Source of the DNA: Methylocaldum sp002005105
Lineage (GTDB): Bacteria > Pseudomonadota > Gammaproteobacteria > Methylococcales > Methylococcaceae
Length of the DNA: 64,000 nt
NCBI RefSeq assembly: GCF_051027545.1
Contig: NZ_CP194902.1
Coordinates: forward strand, 248,001-312,000
Direction of reading: 5' to 3'
How positions within the stretch are numbered: position 1 is the stretch's first letter; every line of letters starts with the position of its first letter. Under the pieces are notes generated by a model. It was not told the origin of the DNA. It saw only the letters and a program-made list of their open reading frames with translations, and ran no database searches. Positions 8,201 to 15,360 of this stretch are shown here, piece by piece. The translations under genes were made by a program, and so were the position numbers.

Positions 8201-8587
8201 GCGCACGGCGTTCATCACCCGGTCTTTGTCGTGACCCGGCAGAACCACCACATTCACCCTACATTCGCCCTCGCTGATCTCCGACTTGAGCCGCTTGACG
8301 CCCGGCAGATCGTAAACCGCCTCTTCGATGCGGATGCACACCGATTCCTCGATCTCCAAGGGCCCGGCACCGGGATAGATCGCCTTGATTTCGATTTGCG
8401 GGGGGAGAAAGCGTGGAAACACCTCCTTGTCCATGACGATCAGGCTGCCGATTCCGCCGAACAGGATCAGCAGCATCAAGAGATTGGCGGCGACCGGGTT
8501 GGAAGCGAACCAACCGACGAGACCAGAGGAAAAGGTTTGAGACTTGAGGCTGTAGGCTTGAGAGCTATCAATTGGAGGCACGGTCAT
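5213..8587 (-). CDS. efflux RND transporter permease, carrying in-frame repeat insertions
   Basis: A 1124-residue inner-membrane proton antiporter of the AcrB/RND superfamily. It opens with a cytoplasmic tail and TM1 (NPVAANLLMLLILFGGIG), then the periplasmic porter region (VFPRFLPPQIEIKAIYPGA). The TM4 proton-relay region is FLLAMGILVDDAIIVGEAV near residue 415. The second half repeats the layout and ends with a TM bundle (MIAASGVVVNDSLVLLDYI). It overlaps the adaptor gene by 20 bases, so the two are co-transcribed and probably coupled. It is about 80-100 residues longer than usual. The excess is explained by Ser/Leu/Glu-rich stretches at residues about 1-17, 426-468, 644-675 and 1007-1044, each encoded by an AGGCT/AGCCT repeat element. 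No outer-membrane TolC-type gene is adjacent. Substrate unknown. Confidence 0.93.
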   Translation of the reverse strand: MTVPPIDSSQAYSLKSQTFSSGLVGWFASNPVAANLLMLLILFGGIGSLIVMDKEVFPRFLPPQIEIKAIYPGAGPLEIEESVCIRIEEAVYDLPGVKRLKSEISEGECRVNVVVLPGHDKDRVMNAVRGRVQSIQRLPKTLEKIEVQPAYREGDDGVIWVALHGPTDPLILKRLGERIQGDLARLPGVTRALNYYDVPYEIAIEVSSERLRQHRLSLRDVADAVRRTSVDLPGGMVKSPAGELLLRVKGKAREGASIGDLVLKTHPDGSRVLLRDVATVTDGLEERLSAWRHNGETAQGWEIHAEHDTVEVARRVKAYVEEMSARLPERLSMITWWDDSQAYDERIRTLIEDGLCGFVLVCAVLSLFLRFKVALWAGAGILTSVFGALWLMPMLGISLNMLSLFGFLLAMGILVDDAIIVGEAVHKEQTLDSRPESLGHRLKAQEEALGSRPQTLENQDLESRAYSLACAIRGAESVAQPVILAVLTTLVAFLPGLFLPGWAGEMMRPICLVMILTLVFSLIEALLILPAHLAAPSRPGPYVSRLERFRIRLNRGLEDFVRRIYGPFLEKALAWRYLTVAAFAVLLMLGAALVAGGHIRLSLQADVTKDSFWVNLKLPQDAPYSETLRAAEKVERALLELRDELDQAGGKGREKTAALSSSSLQPQVSSLEPASVIVGLETLVWEHGAGFWTELSPEGRQRIVVEDFIREWRRRIGDIGRAKIDFLYKEGDVPYDIELDLGAPDPSLLTAAAEQLKRKLAAYPGVYDVVDSAEPGKPEIRLRLKPEAERLGLRLEDVAEQTRHGYYGDEVHRLQRGRSEVKVMVRLPRSERQSLDDLHNLPIRLPNGAQAPLRTLAEIDLVPGYAKLARQDRQRVLKVQARVDPKSADLNAIYADLEAAEIPRLKQQFPGLDVGLGEERIEQEASVHALAFYTLIALVVIYALIAVPFRSYVIPLIFLLAAPVAWCGAVFAHWLAGLPLSMESLVGMIAASGVVVNDSLVLLDYIKEHEATGPRLEALEEDSEQDSPIAASCSLEPKAHSLVLEACTVRFRPILLAFLTTFAGFLPTLLETSQQAQFLVPMTLSLAAGLLFGMGASLILTPVCYAILGQSRQVAASSAVPTGV
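5455..5565. repeat. in-frame AGGCT/AGCCT palindromic element (copy a, in RND permease)
   Basis: The left arm is built from AGGCT units (GGCTATGGGC, CTCTAGGCTACAGGAA). A spacer of about 40 bases follows, then a right arm of AGCCT units (AAAGCCTCGAGCCTAGGG, CTGTAGCCTCATG). The arms are inverted relative to each other. The element is translated within the permease as a Ser/Glu/Leu-rich loop (GPRLEALEEDSEQDSPIAAS onward) just before the conserved RFRPI segment, where relatives have a loop of about ten residues. Confidence 0.8.
6563..6654. repeat. in-frame AGGCT/AGCCT palindromic element (copy b, in RND permease)
   Basis: The left arm contains GAGGCTGGCTCCAGGCTTG and CTGAGGCTGGAGACTTGAGG followed by AAGA. 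A pyrimidine-rich spacer and a shorter right arm (TCCTCCAGCCTGATCC) follow. It encodes AALSSSSLQPQVSSLEPAS in the permease near residues 644-675, in a periplasmic region. The reading frame is kept. Confidence 0.75.
7184..7309. repeat. in-frame AGGCT/AGCCT palindromic element (copy c, in RND permease)
   Basis: The longest copy. The left arm GAGGCTATAGGCTCTAGACT and a spacer lead into a right arm rich in TCTAGAGCCTAG, TTGAGCCTTCAGCCTATGG and CCTAGAGTCTAGAGTCTG, ending at TTCC. It encodes about 40 residues (LDSRPESLGHRLKAQEEALG and onward) between GEAVHKEQ and ACAIRGAESVAQPV. That is a short cytoplasmic loop after TM4 in typical RND pumps. Confidence 0.82.
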
Positions 8588-8627
8588 TTCTTTCCTCCGG
8601 CCTCAAGTCTCCAGCCTCAAGTCTCAC
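8535..8627. repeat. AGGCT/AGCCT palindromic element spanning the adaptor/permease gene junction (copy d)
   Basis: The left arm (GGTTTGAGACTTGAGGCTG, TAGGCTTGAGAG) encodes the first residues of the permease (AYSLKSQTFSSG). The spacer contains the permease start codon at 8585-8587, and its first part overlaps the adaptor stop codon. The right arm (TCCTCCGGCCTCAAGTCTCC, AGCCTCAAGTCTCA) encodes part of the adaptor C-terminus. One element therefore supplies the gene junction. Confidence 0.8.
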
Positions 8628-9746
8628 GAGCATCCCCTCCACAGGCACTTGCACGCCGCCGATGACCACCTTTTCCCCGGCAGCCAGTCCGCCGCCGACC
8701 AAGACCCGATCGGCTTCGGTGCGCAGCACCGCGAGGCGGCGGATATGGAGGTGCCGCTCGGTATCCACTACCAGCGCTTCCTGAGCCGCGTTGACGGCGC
8801 CGGGCGGCAGCACGAAAACCCCGGACTGTTCCCTGCCATCGATCTCGGCCTTGACGAACAAACCGGTCAGCAAGGGTTGGGGATGTTTTTGCGCATACGG
8901 CTCCCGAACTTCCGCCACGAGATGCAAGAGGCCGGTCGCGTCGTCGACTTGCGCCTCGCTGCGCACGATGCGCCCCTCCCAGCGCTGTTCGACGTTCCCG
9001 AGATCCGCCGTCAAAATAACCCTGGGGCCTTCGTCGCGATGGCCGTTGCGCCGGCCCAGGTCCAGATCGAGGTATGCCAGTTGATCGGTCGAAACCGGCA
9101 AGCGCACCTCGGCCACATCGGTGGCATAGACCCGCGCCAGTTTTTCGCCGGGCTGCACGTATTGGCCGAGTCCCACGTACTTGGCCAATACCCGACCTGC
9201 GAACGGCGCGTGCAGTTCACACCGGCTCCGCTGCACGCGAGCCTTGACCAAATCGGCTTCGGCGGCTTTCAGCTTGGCCCGCGCTTCGGCCAGTTGCGGC
9301 TCGTGCAGGATGAGCGGCGAGGGCTGTCCTTCGCCGAGAGCCTGCCATTCGCTTCGAGCCTGTTCCGCTTCGGCTTCCTCCTGGGCGAGCCGACGCTTAG
9401 CCTCCGCAAGCTGGGCTTCGGCGGCGAGGACGGCCTGATCGTAGTCGCGGGGATCGAGTCCCACGAGTTCCTCGCCCATCTCGAAGAACCCGCCGGCGAC
9501 GAAATCGGGATTCAATCGGATCACCTTGCCCGCCACCTCCGCCACCCAGTCGATTTCGTTGCGGGGCACGACGACACCTTGTGAACGCACGTTCAACCGA
9601 ACGGTCTGCGGCTCGGCACGAACGACCGAGACCAGCGGCGGTTCCGCTTTGGCGGGCTGGGTTTCCAGCGCCGGCCGGTGGGATACGATGGCGTAAGCGC
9701 CGACCGCGCCGGTCAGCAACACGAGAATGGGGAGGAGGATCTTCAT
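8568..9746 (-). CDS. RND efflux periplasmic adaptor (membrane fusion protein)
   Basis: A 392-residue HlyD/AcrA-family adaptor that would bridge the permease at 5213-8587 to an outer-membrane channel. It begins with an uncleaved anchor or signal segment (MKILLPILVLLTGAVGAYAI). The lipoyl/barrel-sandwich half is VRSQGVVVPRNEIDWVAEVAGKV, the hairpin is coiled coil rich in Ala/Glu (EAQLAEAKRRLAQEEAEAEQ), and the second lipoyl half is SRCELHAPFAGRVLAKYVGLGQYVQPGE. Beta-barrel and membrane-proximal domains follow. The stop codon lies inside the permease gene (20-base overlap). The C-terminal residues come from repeat element d. Confidence 0.93.
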   Translation of the reverse strand: MKILLPILVLLTGAVGAYAIVSHRPALETQPAKAEPPLVSVVRAEPQTVRLNVRSQGVVVPRNEIDWVAEVAGKVIRLNPDFVAGGFFEMGEELVGLDPRDYDQAVLAAEAQLAEAKRRLAQEEAEAEQARSEWQALGEGQPSPLILHEPQLAEARAKLKAAEADLVKARVQRSRCELHAPFAGRVLAKYVGLGQYVQPGEKLARVYATDVAEVRLPVSTDQLAYLDLDLGRRNGHRDEGPRVILTADLGNVEQRWEGRIVRSEAQVDDATGLLHLVAEVREPYAQKHPQPLLTGLFVKAEIDGREQSGVFVLPPGAVNAAQEALVVDTERHLHIRRLAVLRTEADRVLVGGGLAAGEKVVIGGVQVPVEGMLVRLEAGDLRPEERNDRASN

Positions 9747-9833
9747 CTAGACGTTAACTACGCCGGAGGGAAAGCCCCAAGCTTCGACGCCTATCTCGCT
9801 GCTCGGGCGAGCACGCGGCGCACGCTCGCGGTT

Positions 9834-9878
9834 CGGCCTCAAGTCCAACGTCCAAAGTCTCCAGCCTCATGGCTCTCC
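9834..9878. repeat. solitary AGCCT repeat arm upstream of the efflux operon (copy e)
   Basis: GGCCTCAAGTCCAACGTCC, AAAGTCTCCAGCCTCATGG and CTCTCC are the same units as the right arms of the in-frame elements. No matching AGGCT arm is seen nearby, so this is a half element or a degraded copy. It lies in the roughly 280-bp gap upstream of the adaptor gene, the only intergenic copy in the window. Confidence 0.65.
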
Positions 9879-9952
9879 AAGACTCACCGGCAGTTCACCT
9901 GCCCCGTTTGGTGCGTGGGCCAAAGCCCAGCCGAAGAAGGCGCATGACAATC

Positions 9953-9982
9953 AAAAAAACCGGCCATCGCAAGACCGGTCCG
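9953..9982 (-). terminator. rho-independent terminator of the small secreted-protein gene
   Basis: Read on the minus strand, ACCGG and CCGGT pair around an 11-base loop and are followed at once by a run of seven T. It sits about 50 bases beyond the stop codon of the gene at 10030-10377. Confidence 0.6.
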
Positions 9983-10029
9983 GCGTGTATCGGCACCCAA
10001 AAAGCCGGGTGGCGTTTCAGCCATCCGTG

Positions 10030-10377
10030 TCATCGGCTATCCAGCTTGGCCTTGGCGACCGTCGCCACGGCACCGATCTGTTCGACCTCGGCGCGGAAGC
10101 GTGCCTGTTCAGCGTTTGCCGTCTCGGCGATGACCGAGTTGTCTGCGTTGGCTTCCTTGACGATGCAGTCGTTGTAGGCTTGCGCCTTTTGCTGCCAGTC
10201 TCTCGCCGCCTTGAGACTGCGGTTGTAGGCGTCGACGCTGCGGGAATCGATCTCCGGCGCGGCCGGCCGCGTTCCGCAACTTGCCGGACTCCATTTGCCG
10301 TCGGCGAGAGTACCGGCATGGATCTCCAGCGCAACAATCAGCATGACAAGGGCGGCAGTCAGTGTGCTTCGTTTCAC
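10030..10377 (-). CDS. small secreted hypothetical protein, 115 aa
   Basis: The N-terminus MKRSTLTAALVMLIVALEIHA is a typical Sec signal peptide with likely cleavage after AHA-like residues near position 21. The mature part is about 94 residues, starts GTLADGKWSPASCGTRP and has two cysteines (Cys34 and one in YNDCIVKEAN) that could form a disulfide. The C-terminal half is predicted helical (AEQARFRAEVEQIGAVATVAKAK). It stands alone with a terminator behind it. Similar small periplasmic proteins of unknown function are common in Proteobacteria; no function is proposed. Confidence 0.75.
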   Translation of the reverse strand: MKRSTLTAALVMLIVALEIHAGTLADGKWSPASCGTRPAAPEIDSRSVDAYNRSLKAARDWQQKAQAYNDCIVKEANADNSVIAETANAEQARFRAEVEQIGAVATVAKAKLDSR

Positions 10378-10622
10378 GGATTACTCCTGAAGGGAACTGC
10401 AAAACCAAAGACTCGGCCAAAGGCAATTTGCCGCAGCCATTTCATATAAGACGTTTGACCGCCCCAAAACCCGTACTCCGGTCACTCATTTTTATTGGTA
10501 CGGCAAATAGTGAGTCCGTGTGTTCCGCTTTACGCGGGCCGCAGAAGCGCGGGAATCCGTTCGTTGAATTATGCACATAGTGCTGACAAAATTATGTGCA
10601 TTGAAAATAGGATTTTAATCCC

Positions 10623-10832
10623 ATGAGAACGCATGTCGATTTGGATGAAAACCTGCTTGATCAGGTAGTGCAGTTGGGCCGCTTCCCGACCAAAAAAGCC
10701 GCTATCCAAGCCGCTCTGACCGAGTTCGTCAAAACGCTCAAACGCCGGCAACTGCTGGCCTTGCGCGGTCAGATCCCGTGGCAGGGTGACCTCGATCAGT
10801 TACGCGCCAGACCGAACCTCGAAGAAGACTGA
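10623..10832 (+). CDS. vapB: type II antitoxin, VapB-like
   Basis: A 69-residue protein starting MRTHVDLDENLLDQVVQLG, a ribbon-helix-helix-type DNA-binding N-terminus seen in VapB antitoxins of the VapB/DUF2191 type. It is followed by TKKAAIQAALTEFVK and an acidic tail (QLRARPNLEED) that would dock onto the toxin. It overlaps the toxin gene by one base (TGATG), the usual coupled arrangement. As in other pairs it would repress its own promoter, but no operator was identified by eye. Confidence 0.88.
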   Translation: MRTHVDLDENLLDQVVQLGRFPTKKAAIQAALTEFVKTLKRRQLLALRGQIPWQGDLDQLRARPNLEED

Positions 10833-11227
10833 TGCTCGTCGATACCTCGGTTTGGATCGACTATTTCAACGGCCATGCCTCAGCGGAAGCGGATCGGCTG
10901 TCGCAGGCGCTAGCCGATGCCGAACCTATCGCGCTTCCGGGTGTAGTATGGACGGAAATCCTGCTCGGCCTGCGCACCGAATCCGAAGCGGTCAAAATTT
11001 CCGGTTTGTTGGAAGCGTTCGACTACGTCAAAGAGCCTGCGCAGTCGGATTATATCGAGGCCGCAAGGATTTACCGGGCTTGCCGCGCCAAGGGCTATAC
11101 CATTCGATCGACGATCGATTGTGTGATCGCGCGACTCTGCCTGCGCGACAACCTGCCACTACTCTGCAAAGATCGCGATTTCCAAGCTATCAGCCAATGT
11201 TTTCCCTTGCGCTTGATCGCGATCTGA
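10832..11227 (+). CDS. vapC: type II toxin, VapC-like PIN-domain ribonuclease
   Basis: A 131-residue PIN-domain protein. Expected acidic residues are present: Asp4 in MLVDTSVWIDYF, Glu in WTEILLGL near residue 46, and Asp residues in IDCVIARLCLRDNLPLLCKDRDF near residues 95-115. VapC toxins are magnesium-dependent RNases, commonly cutting initiator tRNA or 23S rRNA; the target here is unknown. It is translationally coupled to the preceding antitoxin gene and appears intact. Confidence 0.92.
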   Translation: MLVDTSVWIDYFNGHASAEADRLSQALADAEPIALPGVVWTEILLGLRTESEAVKISGLLEAFDYVKEPAQSDYIEAARIYRACRAKGYTIRSTIDCVIARLCLRDNLPLLCKDRDFQAISQCFPLRLIAI

Positions 11228-11312
11228 AAAACGCGACGCAAAATACTGAACGAGACCAAGCCAGAGGCTTAATAGAGTCGACAATCGCAGCCGCTCCGTT
11301 CCTCCTATTGCC

Positions 11313-12764
11313 TTAAGTCTTCGGCCTCTTACCAGCCCCCCTCACAGCCTCCTCGAAGATTCCGGCGATCCGGTCGATGTCGCCCGCGGTCACGATCAGA
11401 GGCGGCAGGAAGCGGGCCACGCTTCCCTGACGCCCGCCCAATTCGAGAATCAAGCCGCGATTGAGACATTCCTTTTGAATCCGGCGCGCCAGTTCGCGGC
11501 AAGGCGGACGAGCGCCGAGACGATCGGGCTCGGCTCGCGCATCCACGATCTCGGCGCCGATCATCAGGCCCCGTCCCCGCACGTCGCCCACATGAGGCGA
11601 CTCCCGTTGGATACGGCGCAGATGGGCCATTAAACGCTCGCCCATCGCGTCCGCATGGCGGTCGAGCGTCTGCTCCTTGACGAATCGCAGAGTCGCGGCG
11701 CCCGCCGCCATGGCCAATTGGTTGCCTCGAAACGTGCCGGCATGGGCGCCGGGCTCCCAGCGGTCCAGACTTTCGTGGTAGACCGCCACGCTAAGCGGCA
11801 GTCCGCCGCCCACCGCTTTCGAAAGCACCAACACATCCGGCAGGATGCCGGCATGCTCGAAGGCATACATCGCTCCCGTGCGACCTACGCCGGTCTGTAC
11901 TTCGTCGACGATCAAGGGAATCTCCCGTTCGCGGGTGATGCGCCGTATTTCCCGAAGCCACTCGTCCGGCGCCGGAATCACCCCGCCCTCCCCTTGCACG
12001 GCTTCCAGGATCATGCCGGCGGGCGGCGCGATGCCGCTGTTGGTGTCGTCCAACAGCCTCTCGATGTAGGCGATGGATGCGCGCCAGGTCGCCTCGCCGC
12101 CGAGATTGAACGGGCAGCGATAGGCGTAGGGATAAGGCAGGAAATGCACCTCGGGCATGAGTCCCCCGATCGCCAGCTTGGGCCCGGTCTCGCCGGTCAA
12201 GCCCAGCGCGCCGTGGGTCATGCCGTGGTAGGCCCCATGAAAAGCAAGGACCGAACGCCGACGAGTGGCGGTCTTGACCAGCTTGAGCGCCGCTTCGATG
12301 GCATCCGCCCCGGACGGCCCGCAGAACTGGATACGGGCGTGGCCGGCGAATTCGTTCGGCAGCGTAGAGAAAAGCTCCTCGACAAAAGCGTCCTTGACCG
12401 GCGTCGTCAAATCCAGGGTTTGCCAGGGCACGCCATCGGCCACCGCGCGTTGCACCGCTTCCACCACCACCGGATGATAGTGCCCGAGCGTCAAGGCCCC
12501 CGCCCCAGCCAGGCAATCGATATAGCGCCGTCCGTCGGTATCCTCGACATGAATGCCTTCGGCCCGGCGAATGGCGATGGGCAGCTTGCGCGGATAGGTC
12601 CGGGCGTTGGATTCGAACGCCGTCTGCCGATCCAGATAATACGCGTTGCCCGAAATATCGTTCCGCCTCGTTCGATTCGATGAGGCCAACGATAATCCGT
12701 CGGCCCCGGCTAAGGGTTCCTGCGAGGGAAGGTCAATTTTCGGCTCCGCAACAATGTGCGTCAT
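11313..12764 (-). CDS. dat: diaminobutyrate-2-oxoglutarate aminotransferase family protein
   Basis: A 483-residue class III PLP aminotransferase. Motifs include CLAGAGALTLGHYHPVVVEA, the cofactor-binding FCGPSGADAIEAALKL, AFHGAYHGMTHGALGLTG, IVDEVQTGVGRTGAMYAFEH, the PLP lysine in VLVLSKAVGGGLPL, and HAGTFRGNQLAMAAGAA. This pattern matches enzymes that convert aspartate semialdehyde plus glutamate to L-2,4-diaminobutyrate (EctB/PvdH/Dat type). It is last in the siderophore locus. The second adenylation domain of NRPS 1 reads as Dab-specific, so this gene most likely makes the precursor. That assignment is inference from context plus family. Confidence 0.88.
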   Translation of the reverse strand: MTHIVAEPKIDLPSQEPLAGADGLSLASSNRTRRNDISGNAYYLDRQTAFESNARTYPRKLPIAIRRAEGIHVEDTDGRRYIDCLAGAGALTLGHYHPVVVEAVQRAVADGVPWQTLDLTTPVKDAFVEELFSTLPNEFAGHARIQFCGPSGADAIEAALKLVKTATRRRSVLAFHGAYHGMTHGALGLTGETGPKLAIGGLMPEVHFLPYPYAYRCPFNLGGEATWRASIAYIERLLDDTNSGIAPPAGMILEAVQGEGGVIPAPDEWLREIRRITREREIPLIVDEVQTGVGRTGAMYAFEHAGILPDVLVLSKAVGGGLPLSVAVYHESLDRWEPGAHAGTFRGNQLAMAAGAATLRFVKEQTLDRHADAMGERLMAHLRRIQRESPHVGDVRGRGLMIGAEIVDARAEPDRLGARPPCRELARRIQKECLNRGLILELGGRQGSVARFLPPLIVTAGDIDRIAGIFEEAVRGAGKRPKT

Positions 12765-12891
12765 GATGACAACTCCGTTTCAGTTTTATGCGATTCGTTG
12801 CCCGAAGCACTTCCGGGCATCTGGTCCCACTGCCATGCGGCACCGGGCATTTCCGCAAATCCTTGCCCCCTCTCTTCCAATCCCACTGAAT

Positions 12892-15360
12892 TCAGTCCTC
12901 CACTGGCACCAGATAAAGCCGATGAACGAGATCATCGACTAAAAAAGGCGTAGGAGTTCCTTCCACCCAAGCCGAGTGTTGGTCGTCATAATGTGCCGAC
13001 AGCGGATGCCCGGATTGGCCTCCCGGCATATGGAAAAGGCCGTTGAGTTCATGACCCGGCGCGACCACCATACGCTCGCTGGCTCCATAGCCGGGCGAGT
13101 AAACGCGGACGCATTCGCGGCATCCCGACACGGGAACCGGCGGCATGTCCAGGAAGGTGCCGAGCAATGGAAGCGCGGATGAAAACGGATGGGCGATAGA
13201 CACGCGATTGACCGCGCCCCAAGTCAGCGATTCCGCGGACTCGCCTCCATACTTAGCAGAGATGTTACGCTCCGACCGTATCAGGAGATCGCGGAGAAAA
13301 GCATCCCAATCCGGATAGCGTTCTTTGTGAGGCAACAATTCCGGCAATTTCGCCTCTAGAAGTTGCTGCAAGGGCTCATCGATGGTCGCTCTCTGAAGCC
13401 GGAAGCCGGGATCTAGGCTACGACACCTCGTCAGGTAGGGAGAAATAACCTCGTCGAGCAACAAGCGGCGAAATTCCACCAGCAGCGCAAATCCTACCGA
13501 CCCTTTTTCCGCGGAACCGTCCCACCTTTCCAAGCTCTCCCGCCAACGTTCCCCCGCCTCGCGCGCATCGCCGGGCGGAAGAGACAGGGCAAGCCGTTGA
13601 TAAAACCGATAGAACTCCACCCGCGTGTCGAGTTGCAGGGTAAGCATATCCCGCTCGTCGAGATTATTGGCCATGGAGAGTTTTTCGGCGATTCGGTGGG
13701 CGCGGTGCCCGTGGTCGAAATCATGGCCGATGACATAGGGATAATCGTCATTGAGCATCCGCTGATTGGCGTTGACGATGAAACCGGCTGACGGATTCAC
13801 CGAGCGTGGCAGCTCTTCGGGCGGAATGTAACCTTTCCAGCCGCGCGAGCCATCTGCCCAAGAGCGGGTAACCGATCCGTCGAAACCGAAGCGTCTCGGG
13901 ATTTTCCCCGTGTAAGTCCAACCGATGTTGCCTCGGCTATCCGCCGCCATGGCATTCAAGGGCGGACCGCCGCCCCGGTTGAACACGGCCTGGGCGGCAG
14001 CGACATCCTCCACCGCATCCAGGTTGAGAAGATGCAGGTCGGTAGCCTCCGGATCCAGGGCGGTCCAGTGCACGGCCACCCGCTTGCCCAGTAGGGGTTC
14101 GGGCAGAGCGGGTCCCCAGATGGTTTCCAGTACTTTGAACGTGCGCTCGGTTCCGTCCCGTACCGGCACCGTTTCGATGCGTTCGCCGAAGCGGGCAAAT
14201 CCCTGAGGCGTGCGATAGCGTCCGGGATCGTCCGGATCGAGTTCCAGTTCCACCAAATCGACGAAATCGCCCTCTATGTTGGTAAAGCCCCAGGCCACCT
14301 TACCGTTGGAACCCACCACGACCAGAGGGATTCCCGGCAAGCTAAGACCGGTGAGCTGCACGTCCTCATAGCGAATTTGCACCCGGTACCATATGTTGGG
14401 GACACGTAGCGACAAGTGCATATCATTTGCGAGGATGGCTCGTCCGTCCCAAGTTTTCGAAGGACCGACCACCCAACCGTTCGATCCCTTGGGGGCAGGA
14501 CCGTCCGTTGCCAAACCGGCGTAGTGTTCTCCAGCATTCCTCAGTAAGGCAGACAAGTCCTCCTTGGGAATCGGAGGGAGCCGAGTCCGAGAGGCTTTGC
14601 CGCTTAGAAGTTGGTTGGTGTAGCGATCGACGGCCGGAGAGAAAAACGCATTTACCGCTTTCGGCAGGGCGGCCTCCATGACCGTGGCCATGCGCTCCGC
14701 TTCCCCCGTCCATCCCAAGTCCTCTTCCATGGCCAGCACCACCAGCAGGCTGTCCTCGGGCCGCCAAGCGGAAGGCCGATATCCCAACAGCAAGAATTCG
14801 AACGGTACGACCGGCATGGACGCCATTCCCTGGTTGATCCCCGCTGCATAAGCCTCCAACACCCGCAACTGATCCTCCGGAAGGCGTTTCACAATAGCTT
14901 CGGCCACATGTTCGAAACCCATTACCCGATGCCGATGGTCCGACTCCACCAAATCTTCTCCCATGACCTCGGCCAACCGTCCCGCCATTTGCCTCCTCAG
15001 CAGATCGAGTTGAAACAGGCGGTCGCGAGCGGTCACAAAACCTAACGCATAAAAGGCGTCCTCGCGGGATTTTGCCGAAATCGAGGGAATTCCCTGGCTG
15101 TCGAATTCCACCACGACGCCCGATGCAAGCTCAGTAAGCCCGTAAGTCCCCTGCTCGGGGGGCAACGATAGTCGTAGCGAGCAATACCCCGCCAAGCAGC
15201 CGGCACCGATCAAAATGACGGCGCCGAAAAACAGGCGATGCGTTACTTTCGTGCTCGTTCGGTTCCACCGCCGTGACGACATTCGGTTCGATAGCTCTGC
15301 CGAAACCGCCGATTTTTCTTCCTTGTCTCCAGGGCTCGAGCAACCCATTTCAGGCTCCAT
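12892..15360 (-). CDS. penicillin acylase family protein (PvdQ-like role proposed)
   Basis: An 822-residue Ntn-hydrolase precursor. It has an N-terminal membrane segment (LFFGAVILIGAGCLAGYCSL), an alpha chain with YALGFVTARDRLFQLDLLRRQMAGRLAEVMG, and the autocatalytic junction PKGSNGWVVG, where Ser at about residue 293 would become the beta-chain nucleophile. WGFTNIEGDFVDL and NRGGGPPLNAMAADSRGNIGW also fit the family. Periplasmic relatives cleave amide-linked acyl chains; PvdQ removes the fatty acid from the pyoverdine precursor. Here the gene overlaps the ABC exporter by 11 bases and shares a locus with a FAAL-initiated NRPS, so deacylation of the exported peptide is a reasonable inference. 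It is not a close PvdQ copy as far as can be judged by eye. Confidence 0.9.
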   Translation of the reverse strand: MEPEMGCSSPGDKEEKSAVSAELSNRMSSRRWNRTSTKVTHRLFFGAVILIGAGCLAGYCSLRLSLPPEQGTYGLTELASGVVVEFDSQGIPSISAKSREDAFYALGFVTARDRLFQLDLLRRQMAGRLAEVMGEDLVESDHRHRVMGFEHVAEAIVKRLPEDQLRVLEAYAAGINQGMASMPVVPFEFLLLGYRPSAWRPEDSLLVVLAMEEDLGWTGEAERMATVMEAALPKAVNAFFSPAVDRYTNQLLSGKASRTRLPPIPKEDLSALLRNAGEHYAGLATDGPAPKGSNGWVVGPSKTWDGRAILANDMHLSLRVPNIWYRVQIRYEDVQLTGLSLPGIPLVVVGSNGKVAWGFTNIEGDFVDLVELELDPDDPGRYRTPQGFARFGERIETVPVRDGTERTFKVLETIWGPALPEPLLGKRVAVHWTALDPEATDLHLLNLDAVEDVAAAQAVFNRGGGPPLNAMAADSRGNIGWTYTGKIPRRFGFDGSVTRSWADGSRGWKGYIPPEELPRSVNPSAGFIVNANQRMLNDDYPYVIGHDFDHGHRAHRIAEKLSMANNLDERDMLTLQLDTRVEFYRFYQRLALSLPPGDAREAGERWRESLERWDGSAEKGSVGFALLVEFRRLLLDEVISPYLTRCRSLDPGFRLQRATIDEPLQQLLEAKLPELLPHKERYPDWDAFLRDLLIRSERNISAKYGGESAESLTWGAVNRVSIAHPFSSALPLLGTFLDMPPVPVSGCRECVRVYSPGYGASERMVVAPGHELNGLFHMPGGQSGHPLSAHYDDQHSAWVEGTPTPFLVDDLVHRLYLVPVED

